Made by a program: the position numbers and the translations under genes
NCBI GenBank assembly: GCA_028702395.1
Contig: JAQVOV010000019.1
Span: 1 to 17,981, forward strand
Length of the DNA stretch: 17,981 nucleotides
Direction: 5' to 3'
DNA from: Candidatus Omnitrophota bacterium
Lineage (GTDB): Bacteria; Omnitrophota; Gorgyraeia; JABMRN01
Notes under the pieces: generated by a model
Told to the model about the DNA's origin: nothing
What the model saw: only the letters and a program-made list of their open reading frames with translations
The model's database searches: none
Shown: piece after piece, positions 1-6,753 of the stretch
Layout of the letters: every line of letters starts with the position of its first letter
Numbering within the stretch: the stretch's first letter is position 1

Positions 1-1419
1 GGCGGGTATGCAGATGCTGTTATTATCCCTAATTCTACGGCTGAACTGTCTGAATTTCTGAGATCTTCTTATGATAAAGGCCAAAAGGTAACAATTGCAG
101 GTGCAGGAACTGGTAACACAGGAGGTCGTATTCCTTTTGGTGGAGTTGTATTATCAACAGAAGCCCTTGACAGTATTATATCAATAAAAAAAAATGTTCA
201 AGGTGGTTATGTTCTAACTCAGGCTGGGGTTACAGTTAAGCATCTTAAAGAGGAAGTTCTTAAACAAGATCTTTTTTATCCATATGATCCTACAGAACAA
301 ACTGCTTTTATAGGAGGAACTGTTTCGACTAATGCATCCGGTGCAAGATCATTTAAATATGGTTCTACACGTCAATGTGTTTCTTCATTACAGATAGTAC
401 TTGCAAGAGGAGATATTCTAAATATCAGAAGAGGCGAAACATTTGAAAAAAACGGATATTTGAATTTTTCATCAGACAAATATTGTTATTCAATAAAAAT
501 ATCGGATATCATCAGCCCAATAACAAATAAAAATTCTGCGGGATATTATTGTAAAAAAGGAATGGATCTCATAGACCTTTTCATAGGTCACGAAGGGACT
601 TTAGGGTGTGTTACTGAAGTAGGATTATCTGTTGTTAATAAACCTTTTGGTATTTTGAGTTGTTTTTCATTTTTTTCAAAAGAAGAGGATGCCTTGAATT
701 TTGCAAAGAGTGCAAGAGAGCTTTCGTGTATCAATAGAAAAACAGATAAAGATATTAACGCTCTTGCTATTGAGTTTTTTGATGAAAATGCAATGGAGAT
801 ACTAAAAGAGGCAGATCCGAATATTTCCCAAAAAGCAAAAGCTTGTATATTTTTTGAGCAGGATTATTCTGAAGATCATGAAGATATTATTATAGAAAAA
901 TGGATAGAGTTATTAAATAAGAACAATGTTAATGAAAAGGATATTTGGGTAGCAATGACAGAAAAAGACAGGCTGGAGCTTATAGAAAAAAGACATATGA
1001 TAGCTGAAACTATGGCAGAATATGCCAGAAGAAGCGGAAAACCTAAAGTAGCTACTGATATTGCAGTACCTTATGATAAGTTCAAGGAAATGTATGAATA
1101 TTATAAAAAAATATTTTTTGAAATTGATATTAAAGGAATACTATTTGGGCATATAGGAGATGCACATCTTCACATGAATCTTTTACCTAGAACCGATGAA
1201 GAATATGAATTAGCTAAGAGCATTGCCATGGATTTTATAAAAAAAGCTATATCATTAGGAGGAACAGTTTCAGCCGAACATGGCATAGGAAAAATGCGAA
1301 AAACTTATCTTAAGCTTATGTATGGACAAAATGGAATTGATCAGATGATAGCAGTGAAAAAGTCTTTAGATCCTAAGATGATATTAGGGGTAGGGAATAT
1401 ATTTGATATAACGGGTTAA
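1..1419 (+). CDS. FAD-linked oxidase (GlcD-like D-2-hydroxyacid dehydrogenase), 5' end missing
   Basis: The frame is open from base 1, so the gene begins upstream; 472 residues are visible. It looks like the flavoprotein family of glycolate oxidase subunit GlcD and D-lactate dehydrogenases, which oxidise 2-hydroxyacids with FAD. The visible N-terminal part is a PCMH-type FAD-binding domain: GAGTGNTGG at residues 34-42, then GGTVSTNASGARS at about 105-117, followed by KYGSTR. A later HEGTLGCVTEVGL belongs to the same domain. The C-terminal FAD-oxidase domain carries GHIGDAHLHMN (likely metal/substrate histidines) and SAEHGIGKMRK near the end. The last motif reads GVGNIFD where GlcD usually has a NPGK-like string, so the exact substrate is open. 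A TTG at 460 could be mistaken for a start, but the homology clearly runs upstream of it. The family call is secure; the substrate is not. Confidence 0.88.
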   Translation, partial: GGYADAVIIPNSTAELSEFLRSSYDKGQKVTIAGAGTGNTGGRIPFGGVVLSTEALDSIISIKKNVQGGYVLTQAGVTVKHLKEEVLKQDLFYPYDPTEQTAFIGGTVSTNASGARSFKYGSTRQCVSSLQIVLARGDILNIRRGETFEKNGYLNFSSDKYCYSIKISDIISPITNKNSAGYYCKKGMDLIDLFIGHEGTLGCVTEVGLSVVNKPFGILSCFSFFSKEEDALNFAKSARELSCINRKTDKDINALAIEFFDENAMEILKEADPNISQKAKACIFFEQDYSEDHEDIIIEKWIELLNKNNVNEKDIWVAMTEKDRLELIEKRHMIAETMAEYARRSGKPKVATDIAVPYDKFKEMYEYYKKIFFEIDIKGILFGHIGDAHLHMNLLPRTDEEYELAKSIAMDFIKKAISLGGTVSAEHGIGKMRKTYLKLMYGQNGIDQMIAVKKSLDPKMILGVGNIFDITG

Positions 1420-1420
1420 T

Positions 1421-1675
1421 AGGGGTTATAAGTAAAAAGTAAAAAGGTCCGCCATCATAGATGGCGAGATCTCGCCAAAATTTTACTAAATTTTGGCGGA
1501 TAAAAGGTAAAAGTAATTAGTGTCAGTGTCTGTGTCAGTGGTGGATCCTTCTAAAAGAGGTAAAAAACATATTTAGGACTTTCCTTTGCAGACACAGAAA
1601 CAGACACAGACACTAAAAATGAGCTAAAGATAAGATTCCACAATGATAACAGATTTTTTACTTTTTACTTTTGCC
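1421..1675 (+). repeat. Gap A: nested word-arm palindromes
   Basis: The gap holds two palindromes, one inside the other. The outer arms use the word GTAAAAG: left 1432-1447 continued at 1501-1514, right 1654-1675 (TTTACTTTT type). The left arm is interrupted by the TCCGCC element at 1448-1500. The inner palindrome (1519-1614) has arms of GTGTCTGT type at 1519-1540 and 1589-1614. It carries a left core GTGGATCCTTCTAAAAGAG at 1541-1559 and a right core with TTTAGGACTTTCC ending at 1584. The segment AGATTCCACAATGATAACAG from 1633 recurs before ligA and ribF. No protein-coding content is apparent. Confidence 0.85.
1448..1500 (+). mobile_element. Small palindromic MITE-like element, copy 1
   Basis: A 53-bp sequence begins TCCGCCA and ends TGGCGGA, with GAGATCTCG in the middle and a CCAAAATTTT/AAATTTTGG hairpin in its right half. 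It interrupts a GTAAAAG-word arm. TAAAAAG lies on the left (before a G) and TAAAAG on the right, which resembles a target duplication, though the arm itself repeats this word. A related copy lies in inverse orientation at 2647-2712. There is no coding capacity. Confidence 0.65.
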
Positions 1676-1706
1676 TTTTTACATAAAAAACTATAGAGGA
1701 GGAAAC

Positions 1707-2012
1707 ATGGACAAAAACGCAAGCTTAATTCGTATATGGAAAGAGGAAGATATACATTTTGTAAATGATCATTTATTGATTGTGGGAGATCCTGATGGGG
1801 CTTGTTCAAAATGTAAAGAAATGGGTATTAATGTCAGTACAGCTAAAACATGTCCTGAATGTAAAACAGAATTTAAGTATATAGCATCTCGTGTAAACAG
1901 TTCTTCTAAGCAGGCAAGTAGACTGCATTCAAAAAGACCTGATCTAACTGTAATAGATCTTGCAGATGTAAAAGAAGTTCTGGCACGCGATAATGCGAAT
2001 AAGCTATTTTAG
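1707..2012 (+). CDS. Small zinc-ribbon protein of unknown function
   Basis: The product has 101 residues. I chose ATG 1707 because GAGGAGG (1696-1702) lies just upstream; an in-frame TTG at 1671 sits inside a repeat arm and has no ribosome binding site. The clearest feature is a CxxC-x12-CxxC pair (C33, C36, C49, C52), consistent with one structural zinc site. Residues 1-30 (IWKEEDIHFVNDHLLIVGDPDG) look like a small strand-rich segment. The C-terminal third (HSKRPDLTVIDLADVKEVLARDN) is likely helical. No signal peptide or membrane segment is seen. I do not recognise the family. It stands alone between two repeat-filled gaps, so the neighbours say little about its role. Translation signals and length argue that it is real. 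Confidence 0.8.
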   Translation: MDKNASLIRIWKEEDIHFVNDHLLIVGDPDGACSKCKEMGINVSTAKTCPECKTEFKYIASRVNSSSKQASRLHSKRPDLTVIDLADVKEVLARDNANKLF

Positions 2013-2021
2013 CGAATTGTA

Positions 2022-2142
2022 ATCTGTGTGTGTTATCTGTGTGAGTAGTGGAAGATTCTGAAAGAGATTAATTAATAGCGGGAAAAATGACTTTATGAAA
2101 AACTGTGTTAAGGATGAACTCACACACACATAACAGATAACT
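2022..2142 (+). repeat. Gap B: word-arm palindrome (TGTGTTATC type)
   Basis: The left arm 2022-2046 and right arm 2118-2142 are near reverse complements, built from CTGTGTGTGTTATCTG-like words. The left core GTGGAAGATTCTGAAAGAG is at 2048-2066 and the right core AAAAACTGTGTTAAGGATGA at 2098-2117. The 31 nt between the cores show nothing further. The element fills almost the whole gap between the zinc-ribbon gene and the DUF134 gene. Confidence 0.85.
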
Positions 2143-2165
2143 AACTATTTTAAAATTGAGAAATT

Positions 2166-2432
2166 ATGAAAAAACATCGAATAATAAAAAACACACCTGT
2201 AATAACACGTTTTAGCCCCAGAGGCGAACGAGGCAGACCTGAAATGGTCACACTTGAGATTGATGAGCTTGAAGCTATAAGACTTGCTGATCAAGAAGGG
2301 CTTAAACATATCGAAGGTGCATTATGTATGGGCATATCAAGACAGACATTTGACCGTACCCTAAAAAAAGCCAGGAAAAAGATAGCAGAAGCACTTTTAG
2401 AAGGTAAGATCATTAATATAGTTAGTGAATAG
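2166..2432 (+). CDS. DUF134 / UPF0251 family putative DNA-binding protein
   Basis: The product has 88 residues and matches the UPF0251 pattern: an N-terminal stretch with F-x-P-x-G (RFSPRGERG), then VTLEIDELEAIRLADQEGLKHIEGA, then an HTH-like CMGISRQTFDRTLKKARKKIAEAL. The end, LEGKIINI, is the usual C-terminus. Family members resemble sigma-like or transcription-factor HTH proteins and often accompany iron-sulfur or dinitrogenase-type NifB/Mo cofactor genes; no such partner is visible here. The N-terminal cysteine found in many relatives (PRKCR) is replaced by KKHRIIKN. The start ATG 2166 has only a weak upstream signal (TTGAG at 2156-2160). The family call is firm; its target is unknown. Confidence 0.85.
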   Translation: MKKHRIIKNTPVITRFSPRGERGRPEMVTLEIDELEAIRLADQEGLKHIEGALCMGISRQTFDRTLKKARKKIAEALLEGKIINIVSE

Positions 2433-2521
2433 CAAAGCGCATATCGCGAGTCTCAAAGTGTGTTGGATTTAGCCACGAGCTTTGGGCCACGAGCTGCGAG
2501 TTAGTGGAACGTCCTGATTAG

Positions 2522-2555
2522 AATCATGTACGGGTCAGACCTGCACATGATTTTT
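2522..2555 (+). terminator. Hairpin with U-run after the DUF134 gene
   Basis: AATCATGT (2522-2529) pairs perfectly with ACATGATT (2545-2552). Most of the inside (GGGTCAGACC) also pairs, and the stem runs into TTTTT at 2551-2555. This fits an intrinsic terminator about 90 nt after the stop codon. It could instead be just another repeat module, because the same bases also take part in a larger inverted repeat reaching 2601. Confidence 0.45.
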
Positions 2556-2646
2556 ACGCATAAAAAGGCAGAAAAGCCTCATTACAGGGCTGACCTGTAC
2601 AATGGGAACTGGCATTTAAAACTTTTCACGGACTAATGGCTAAAGG

Positions 2647-2712
2647 TCCTCCAAAATTTTAATAAATTTTTGAGAGATCTCGCCATTGACCATTTTAATG
2701 GTAAATGGCGGA
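2647..2712 (-). mobile_element. Small palindromic MITE-like element, copy 2 (inverted)
   Basis: Read on the minus strand, this 66-bp sequence begins TCCGCCATT and continues through ATGGCGAGATCTC and an AATTTATTAAAATTTT stretch to GGAGGA. That is the layout of the 1448-1500 copy, with an enlarged first hairpin (ACCATTAAAATGGT). CTAAAG occurs on both sides (2640-2645 and 2713-2718), a possible 5-6 bp target duplication. It has no open frame of its own. Confidence 0.65.
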
Positions 2713-2753
2713 CTAAAGACTAACAGCTAATGGCTTCTTATATCTTTTATCTT

Positions 2754-2788
2754 TTGTCTTTTATCTTGTTATGCTATAATCCTTTATT
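2754..2788 (+). promoter_or_regulatory. Candidate acyP promoter giving a leaderless mRNA
   Basis: A perfect TATAAT (2775-2780) follows TTGTCT (2754-2759) at a short 15-nt spacing. The ATG of acyP is only 8 nt after the -10 box, about where transcription would begin. There is no Shine-Dalgarno sequence before that ATG. The -10 box is convincing; the -35 box is weak. Confidence 0.5.
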
Positions 2789-3067
2789 ATGAGAAAATCA
2801 TATCATATAAAATATAAGGGCATCGTGCAGGGAGTAGGTTTTAGATACACTGCAAGAAACGTTGCTAAATCATTAAAACTTGATGGATGGGTTAAGAACA
2901 TGCCTGATGGTTCAGTTGAGGTTATGATAGAAGGTGAAGATAAGGATATTACTGAATTTAACCAGCGCTTACAAGATAAAATGCAGGGATATATACGAAA
3001 TACGCAGATCAATGAAGTGCCGAGTTCAGGAACAATGAAAGGGTTTGAAATCAAGGTGGGGTATTAG
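2789..3067 (+). CDS. acyP: Acylphosphatase
   Basis: The product is a 92-residue cytosolic enzyme that hydrolyses carboxyl-phosphate bonds of acylphosphates. It is the full usual length of the family. The phosphate-binding loop GIVQGVGFR (residues 11-19) ends in the catalytic Arg19. WVKNMPDGSVEV supplies the catalytic Asn37 and the second signature. The C-terminus GFEIKVGY gives the closing strand. The start at 2789 is fixed by the family N-terminus (SYHIKYKGIVQGVGFR). There is no ribosome binding site, and a TATAAT box lies immediately upstream, so the gene may be translated from a leaderless transcript. Both neighbours are separated by repeat-filled gaps, so it is probably a single-gene unit. 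Confidence 0.95.
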   Translation: MRKSYHIKYKGIVQGVGFRYTARNVAKSLKLDGWVKNMPDGSVEVMIEGEDKDITEFNQRLQDKMQGYIRNTQINEVPSSGTMKGFEIKVGY

Positions 3068-3076
3068 TGAAGATAA

Positions 3077-3275
3077 GTAAAAAGTAAAAAGGTAAAAGGT
3101 AAAAGTGTGGAAGGTCCTGGATTGAGCCACGAGCCACGCGTCGCGAGCTTCGAGCTAGTGGAAGGTACAGAATGAGATTTTCGTAGGGGCGTATTGCAAT
3201 ACGCCCCTACAAAGAAACAAGAAAAGATTCCACAATGATAACAGATTTTTTTACTTTTAACTTTTTACTTTTGCC
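3077..3275 (+). repeat. Gap D: composite word-arm element, copy 1
   Basis: Modules in order: a GTAAAAG left arm (3077-3106); left core GTGGAAGGTCCTGGATTGAG (3107-3126); a CGAGCT-word segment (3127-3156); a second core GTGGAAGGTACAGAATGAG (3158-3176); a 28-bp perfect palindrome (3183-3210); a spacer; AGATTCCACAATGATAACAG from 3225; and the right arm TTTACTTTT type (3246-3275). GTGGAA of the first core can pair with TTCCAC at about 3228-3233. The same module order occurs at 10258-10420 before ribF. Confidence 0.88.
3183..3210. repeat. Perfect 28-bp palindrome, copy 1
   Basis: The half-site GTAGGGGCGTATTG is followed directly by its exact reverse complement. It is far more GC-rich than its surroundings. 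An identical copy lies at 10343-10370. As RNA it would form a very stable hairpin, but no U-run follows, so it is a poor intrinsic terminator. Confidence 0.95.
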
Positions 3276-3291
3276 TTGGAGCAACGCGACA
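3276..3291 (+). promoter_or_regulatory. Ribosome binding site of ligA at a repeat boundary
   Basis: GGAG at 3278-3281 lies 10 nt before ATG 3292, directly after the right arm of the palindrome. The string CTTGGAGCAACGCGACAATG matches that before xerD at 17 of 20 positions. This site decides the ligA start over an in-frame ATG at 3235 that lies within the repeat. Confidence 0.75.
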
Positions 3292-5295
3292 ATGAATAAA
3301 AACACAGCAAAAAAACGAATAGAGTTCCTTTGTAAAGAGATAAAAAGACATAATGAGCTTTATTATAATAAAGCGATGCCAGAAATAATGGATTTTGAAT
3401 ATGATATGCTTTATAAGGAACTTGAAGAACTCGAAAAAAAGTACCCTGAATATTTGTTACAAGATTCACCAACTCAGAAAGTTGGTGCAACCATTCTTGA
3501 AAACTTTAAAACAATAGAACATCTTTCTCCTATGTTAAGTATGGATAATACATATTCAGCCCAGCAGTTACGAGACTTTGACAAAAGAGTGAAGAAGAAC
3601 CTTTGTATAGATATTGTTGAATATAATGTAGAACTTAAAATTGATGGTGTAAGTATTAATCTTGTTTATGATGATGGGGTGTTTTTATATGGCACTACAA
3701 GAGGTGATGGCCAAAAAGGCGATGATATATCTTATAACCTTCAAACAATAAAGGGTATCCCCTTAAAACTGAAAGAGAAAGTACCTGGGAAAATTGAAAT
3801 AAGAGGAGAAGCATATATTTCTCAAGATAGTTTTTATAAGCTGAATCAACAAAGGGAAAAAGATGAACTGCCTCTTTTTGCAAATGCCAGAAATGCTTGT
3901 GCAGGTTCTTTGAAACTTCTAGATCCTTCCCAAACAGAAAAAAGGAAAATAGACCTTTTTGTTTGGGGAATAGGTTTTTCTGAAAACAAACAATTTGATG
4001 CACATTCAAAAGCATTAGAATTTCTTAAGAAAAATGGGTTTAATGTTAATCCTAATTCAAAAGTTTGTAAAGGTATAGATAAAGTCATAGAATATTGTGA
4101 TGAGTGGGCAGATAAAAGACGAACTCTTTTGTTTGATACAGATGGTATGGTCATAAAAGTTGATTCAATTGCTTATCAGAAAACTCTTGGAGCAACTTCA
4201 AAATCTCCTAGATGGATGATAGCATATAAGTTTCCTGCTCAAAGAGTACTTACTAAAGTAAAAGATGTTGTTTTTCAAGTAGGAAGAACAGGTATTATAA
4301 CCCCTGTTGCTATTATGGAGCCTGTTCATGTTTCAGGTACAACTGTTTCGCGTGCAACACTTCATAACTTTGATGAGATAAAAAGATTGGGTGTAAAGAT
4401 AGGTGACTATGTTTATATTGAAAAATCAGGCGAAATTATTCCTAAGATAATTGAAGTCAACAAGGATAAACGAACAGGTAATGAAAAAGAGATCAAAGAA
4501 CCTAAAGAGTGTCCTGTTTGTTCTGCCGAGATCTTGAAATGTGAAGGAGAGGTTGCGCTTAAATGTTCCAGTATGAAGTGTTCTGCGCAACTTACACAGC
4601 GTATAATACATTTTTCATCAAAAGGGGCAATGGATATAGAGGGAATGGGAAAGGCTGTTTGTCAACAGCTTGTTGCCAATGGTTTGGTAAAGGATATTTC
4701 AGATATATATGCGTTAGAAAAAAAAGATCTCCTTAAAATAGAAGGGTTTGCAGATAAAAGTGCTGAAAATCTGCTAAAAGCTATTGAAAACAGCAAACAA
4801 AATGAGCTATCAAGACTTATTTTTGGACTTGGGATATTGCATGTAGGGGCAAATTCAGCTTGGGCTCTTTCTGAAAACTTTAATTCTTTAAAACAATTAG
4901 AAAGTGTTTCAGAGAAAGATCTTGAAAAGATATCAGATATAGGTTCTGTTATGGCGCAAAGTATTTATGATTTTTTTCATGACAAACAGAATTTGAAAGT
5001 AATAGATATCCTAGAAAAAAAAGGAGTAAGGATCACGACCCCAAAGATCTTTAAAAAAGAAAGTCTCTTATCAGGGAAGAGTATTGTTATTACAGGTTCC
5101 CTGAAAAAATTCACTCGTTCAGAGATAGAAAAGGTCGTAAGAGAAAAAGGAGGAAAGCCTTCTTCGAGTGTGAGTAAAAATACAGATATCCTTATTTGCG
5201 GGGAAAATGCAGGAAGTAAATTGGACAAAGCCCTTGAGTTGGGGGTTGAAGTAATAAAAGAAAATGATCTTAAAAAAATAATAGGTGAAACATGA
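3292..5295 (+). CDS. ligA: NAD-dependent DNA ligase
   Basis: The product has 667 residues, the normal length for LigA, which seals nicks in replication and repair using NAD+. In order: an N-terminal Ia segment that binds NMN (HNELYYNKAMPEIMDFEYDML); the adenylation domain with KIDG and catalytic Lys116; an OB-fold with GRTGIITPVA; a four-cysteine zinc finger (C407, C410, C425, C430); helix-hairpin-helix repeats; and a C-terminal BRCT domain from about residue 591 (GKSIVITGSLKKFTRSEIE). I chose ATG 3292 over the in-frame ATG 3235, whose extra 19 hydrophobic residues come from the repeat arm. The last four bases, ATGA, overlap the start of the lipoprotein gene, so the two are probably translationally coupled. 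Confidence 0.97.
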   Translation: MNKNTAKKRIEFLCKEIKRHNELYYNKAMPEIMDFEYDMLYKELEELEKKYPEYLLQDSPTQKVGATILENFKTIEHLSPMLSMDNTYSAQQLRDFDKRVKKNLCIDIVEYNVELKIDGVSINLVYDDGVFLYGTTRGDGQKGDDISYNLQTIKGIPLKLKEKVPGKIEIRGEAYISQDSFYKLNQQREKDELPLFANARNACAGSLKLLDPSQTEKRKIDLFVWGIGFSENKQFDAHSKALEFLKKNGFNVNPNSKVCKGIDKVIEYCDEWADKRRTLLFDTDGMVIKVDSIAYQKTLGATSKSPRWMIAYKFPAQRVLTKVKDVVFQVGRTGIITPVAIMEPVHVSGTTVSRATLHNFDEIKRLGVKIGDYVYIEKSGEIIPKIIEVNKDKRTGNEKEIKEPKECPVCSAEILKCEGEVALKCSSMKCSAQLTQRIIHFSSKGAMDIEGMGKAVCQQLVANGLVKDISDIYALEKKDLLKIEGFADKSAENLLKAIENSKQNELSRLIFGLGILHVGANSAWALSENFNSLKQLESVSEKDLEKISDIGSVMAQSIYDFFHDKQNLKVIDILEKKGVRITTPKIFKKESLLSGKSIVITGSLKKFTRSEIEKVVREKGGKPSSSVSKNTDILICGENAGSKLDKALELGVEVIKENDLKKIIGET

Positions 5296-5942
5296 GAAAA
5301 AAAATATGGATGGTTTTGCTTTTAGTATTGCTTATCCCGGGTTTATCAGGGTGTGCGTCATTGCGTGATAAATTTACACGTAAAAAGAAAAAGGATAAAG
5401 AAGAATTGCCCAAATTTTATGCAGTAAGAGAATATGATATAAAACCTTCAATAGAGTTGTATACAAAACATTATATTTTTTGGAAGAACTGGAACAAGGA
5501 ATTTTTAGCTCAGTTAGGTAAAAATGTAAAAAAAGACAGGCAGTGTCTGGAGCATATGATCATGCATTTAAAGGATATGAAAATCATGCTAAAACCTCCT
5601 TTGGATGAAGAATTGCAAGAACATATAGATACACTGCAAAGTATTCAACCAACTGTGTATAAAGGACGAATGAACATTGGTACTGAAAGTCGTGTGAGAC
5701 ATTTAATAGAAAAAGAATACAGCCTGGTTAGAACAACATTTTCTTATAACAAAGTCGGTGAGTATATTGCAAGTAATTTTCAAGGAGAGTATGTGGAAAC
5801 AGAAGATAGTCCTGAAAATATAGAAAATGCAGATGACAAAGATATTCCTGAAAATGTCGAACATGTAAATTATGAAAAGGCTGATCAAGAGAGTGAAGGT
5901 GAGGACTCTTTGCTTTTCATTAAAGAGGATAAAGGCGTTTAA
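5292..5942 (+). CDS. Putative lipoprotein of unknown function
   Basis: The product has 216 residues. A lipoprotein signal peptide is clear: MRKK, a hydrophobic run WMVLLLVLLIPGL and a lipobox LSGC with Cys21 as the lipidated residue. Position +2 is Ala, which under the usual Lol rule would favour the outer membrane. A Lys-rich segment follows (TRKKKKDKEE), then a mostly helical, charged domain (about 40-165). The tail is acidic and low in complexity and includes two related strings, PENIENADD and PENVEHVNY. I do not recognise the family. The gene overlaps ligA by ATGA and ends 3 nt before the next start, so the three form an operon, but nothing here ties a lipoprotein to DNA ligation. Confidence 0.85.
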   Translation: MRKKIWMVLLLVLLIPGLSGCASLRDKFTRKKKKDKEELPKFYAVREYDIKPSIELYTKHYIFWKNWNKEFLAQLGKNVKKDRQCLEHMIMHLKDMKIMLKPPLDEELQEHIDTLQSIQPTVYKGRMNIGTESRVRHLIEKEYSLVRTTFSYNKVGEYIASNFQGEYVETEDSPENIENADDKDIPENVEHVNYEKADQESEGEDSLLFIKEDKGV

Positions 5943-5945
5943 AAT

Positions 5946-6533
5946 ATGGTTGTCAAAACTTTTCCTATAGGACCTATCAATACAAATTGCTATGTTGTAT
6001 ATGATGCTGATACCAAAGATGGGGTTATTATTGATCCTGCAGTGTATTCTAAGGATATTGCAGATTTCATAAAAGATAATAATATTGATATTAAATATAC
6101 GATCAATACACATGGTCATTATGACCACATAGGCGGCAATAATGATTTCGGATATCCTATAATAATACATGAGCTTGATGAAGATTGTCTCAGGAGGCCT
6201 GAAAAGAGTTTTTCGATCATGCATGGCATGTTTTTTTCAAACGGAAAAGCTTTTAAAAAAGTCGTTGATGGAGATGTCATAAAAGCAGGGTCTTTGGAAT
6301 TTAAAGTCATACATACGCCCGGACATACATTAGGCGGGATAACTTTAGAAAGTAATGGAGTACTTTTTACAGGAGATACTCTTTTTAAAGACGGAATAGG
6401 CAGAACAGATCTTCCGTTTTGCAGTCATAAGGATATTATAAGTTCTTTAAAAAAGCTTATGCGTTTTCCGGATGATACGGTTTTTTATCCTGGTCATGGA
6501 CCAGCGTCGACTATTGGGGATGAACGTAGATAG
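5946..6533 (+). CDS. Metallo-beta-lactamase-fold hydrolase (GloB-like)
   Basis: The product has 195 residues and belongs to the glyoxalase II-like branch of the fold, which usually hydrolyses thioesters such as S-lactoylglutathione. The metal-binding motif THGHYDH gives His56, His58, Asp60 and His61. His127 (TPGHTLGG), Asp144 (FTGDTLF) and His184 (PGHGPAST) complete the two-metal site. GRTDLPFCS is typical of the subfamily. It begins 3 nt after the lipoprotein stop, with AAAGG (5931-5935) as ribosome binding site. It ends TIGDERR, whereas relatives often continue with a short N-P-F-like tail; the stop is followed at once by repeat-type DNA. The true substrate cannot be told from sequence. Several short proteins of this type are annotated only as hydrolases. 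Confidence 0.92.
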   Translation: MVVKTFPIGPINTNCYVVYDADTKDGVIIDPAVYSKDIADFIKDNNIDIKYTINTHGHYDHIGGNNDFGYPIIIHELDEDCLRRPEKSFSIMHGMFFSNGKAFKKVVDGDVIKAGSLEFKVIHTPGHTLGGITLESNGVLFTGDTLFKDGIGRTDLPFCSHKDIISSLKKLMRFPDDTVFYPGHGPASTIGDERR

Positions 6534-6562
6534 CTAGACAGAGAAAGAGTTAATTGGAAGTT

Positions 6563-6739
6563 AAGATAAAAGACAAAAGATAAAAGATAAAAGGGTGGAT
6601 GATCCTGAATGAGGCTGGTTAATAGATTGTTTTACAAAAGACAAAAGAATAATGATTAAAGAATAGATGAACGTATGAACTGTTTAAGAGTACACAAAGA
6701 TAAAGAGATTTTTATCTTTTATCTTTAATCTTTTATCTT
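6563..6739 (+). repeat. Gap E: word-arm palindrome (GATAAAA type)
   Basis: The left arm 6563-6592 and the right arm 6709-6739 are reverse complements at about 28 of 30 positions, built from GATAAAA words. The left core GTGGATGATCCTGAATGAG is at 6595-6613. A degenerate right core is at about 6676-6693 (TGAACTGTTTAAGAGTAC). The middle also holds a second GACAAAAG stretch near 6633-6650. The right arm ends directly at the ribosome binding site of xerD. Confidence 0.87.
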
Positions 6740-6753
6740 GGAGCGGAGCGACA
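6737..6753 (+). promoter_or_regulatory. Ribosome binding site of xerD at a repeat boundary
   Basis: GGAG at 6740-6743 lies 10 nt before ATG 6754 within CTTGGAGCGGAGCGACAATG. The spacing and most bases equal those before ligA. The first bases are the end of the palindrome's right arm. Confidence 0.7.

Larger units (their letters stand above)
2433..2788 (+). repeat. Gap C: 356-nt non-coding mosaic of repeats
   Basis: No gene is seen here. In order it contains a CGAGCT-word segment at about 2470-2501 and a left core GTGGAACGTCCTGATTAGA at 2504-2522. A nested hairpin follows at 2522-2552, lying inside a larger inverted repeat (2527-2543 with 2585-2601, 15 of 17 paired). Then comes the second TCCGCC-type element, 2647-2712. 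A right arm of the GATAAAA word lies at about 2739-2767 (TATCTTTTATCTTTTGTC), with no matching left arm in this gap. The promoter of acyP is at the end. It looks like several elements inserted into one another and partly lost. Confidence 0.8.

Noticed and set aside
5703..6224. Long minus-strand open frame opposite the lipoprotein and hydrolase genes
   Set aside because: It spans two well-supported plus-strand genes, has no ribosome binding site or recognisable domain, and its composition is that of an antisense shadow.
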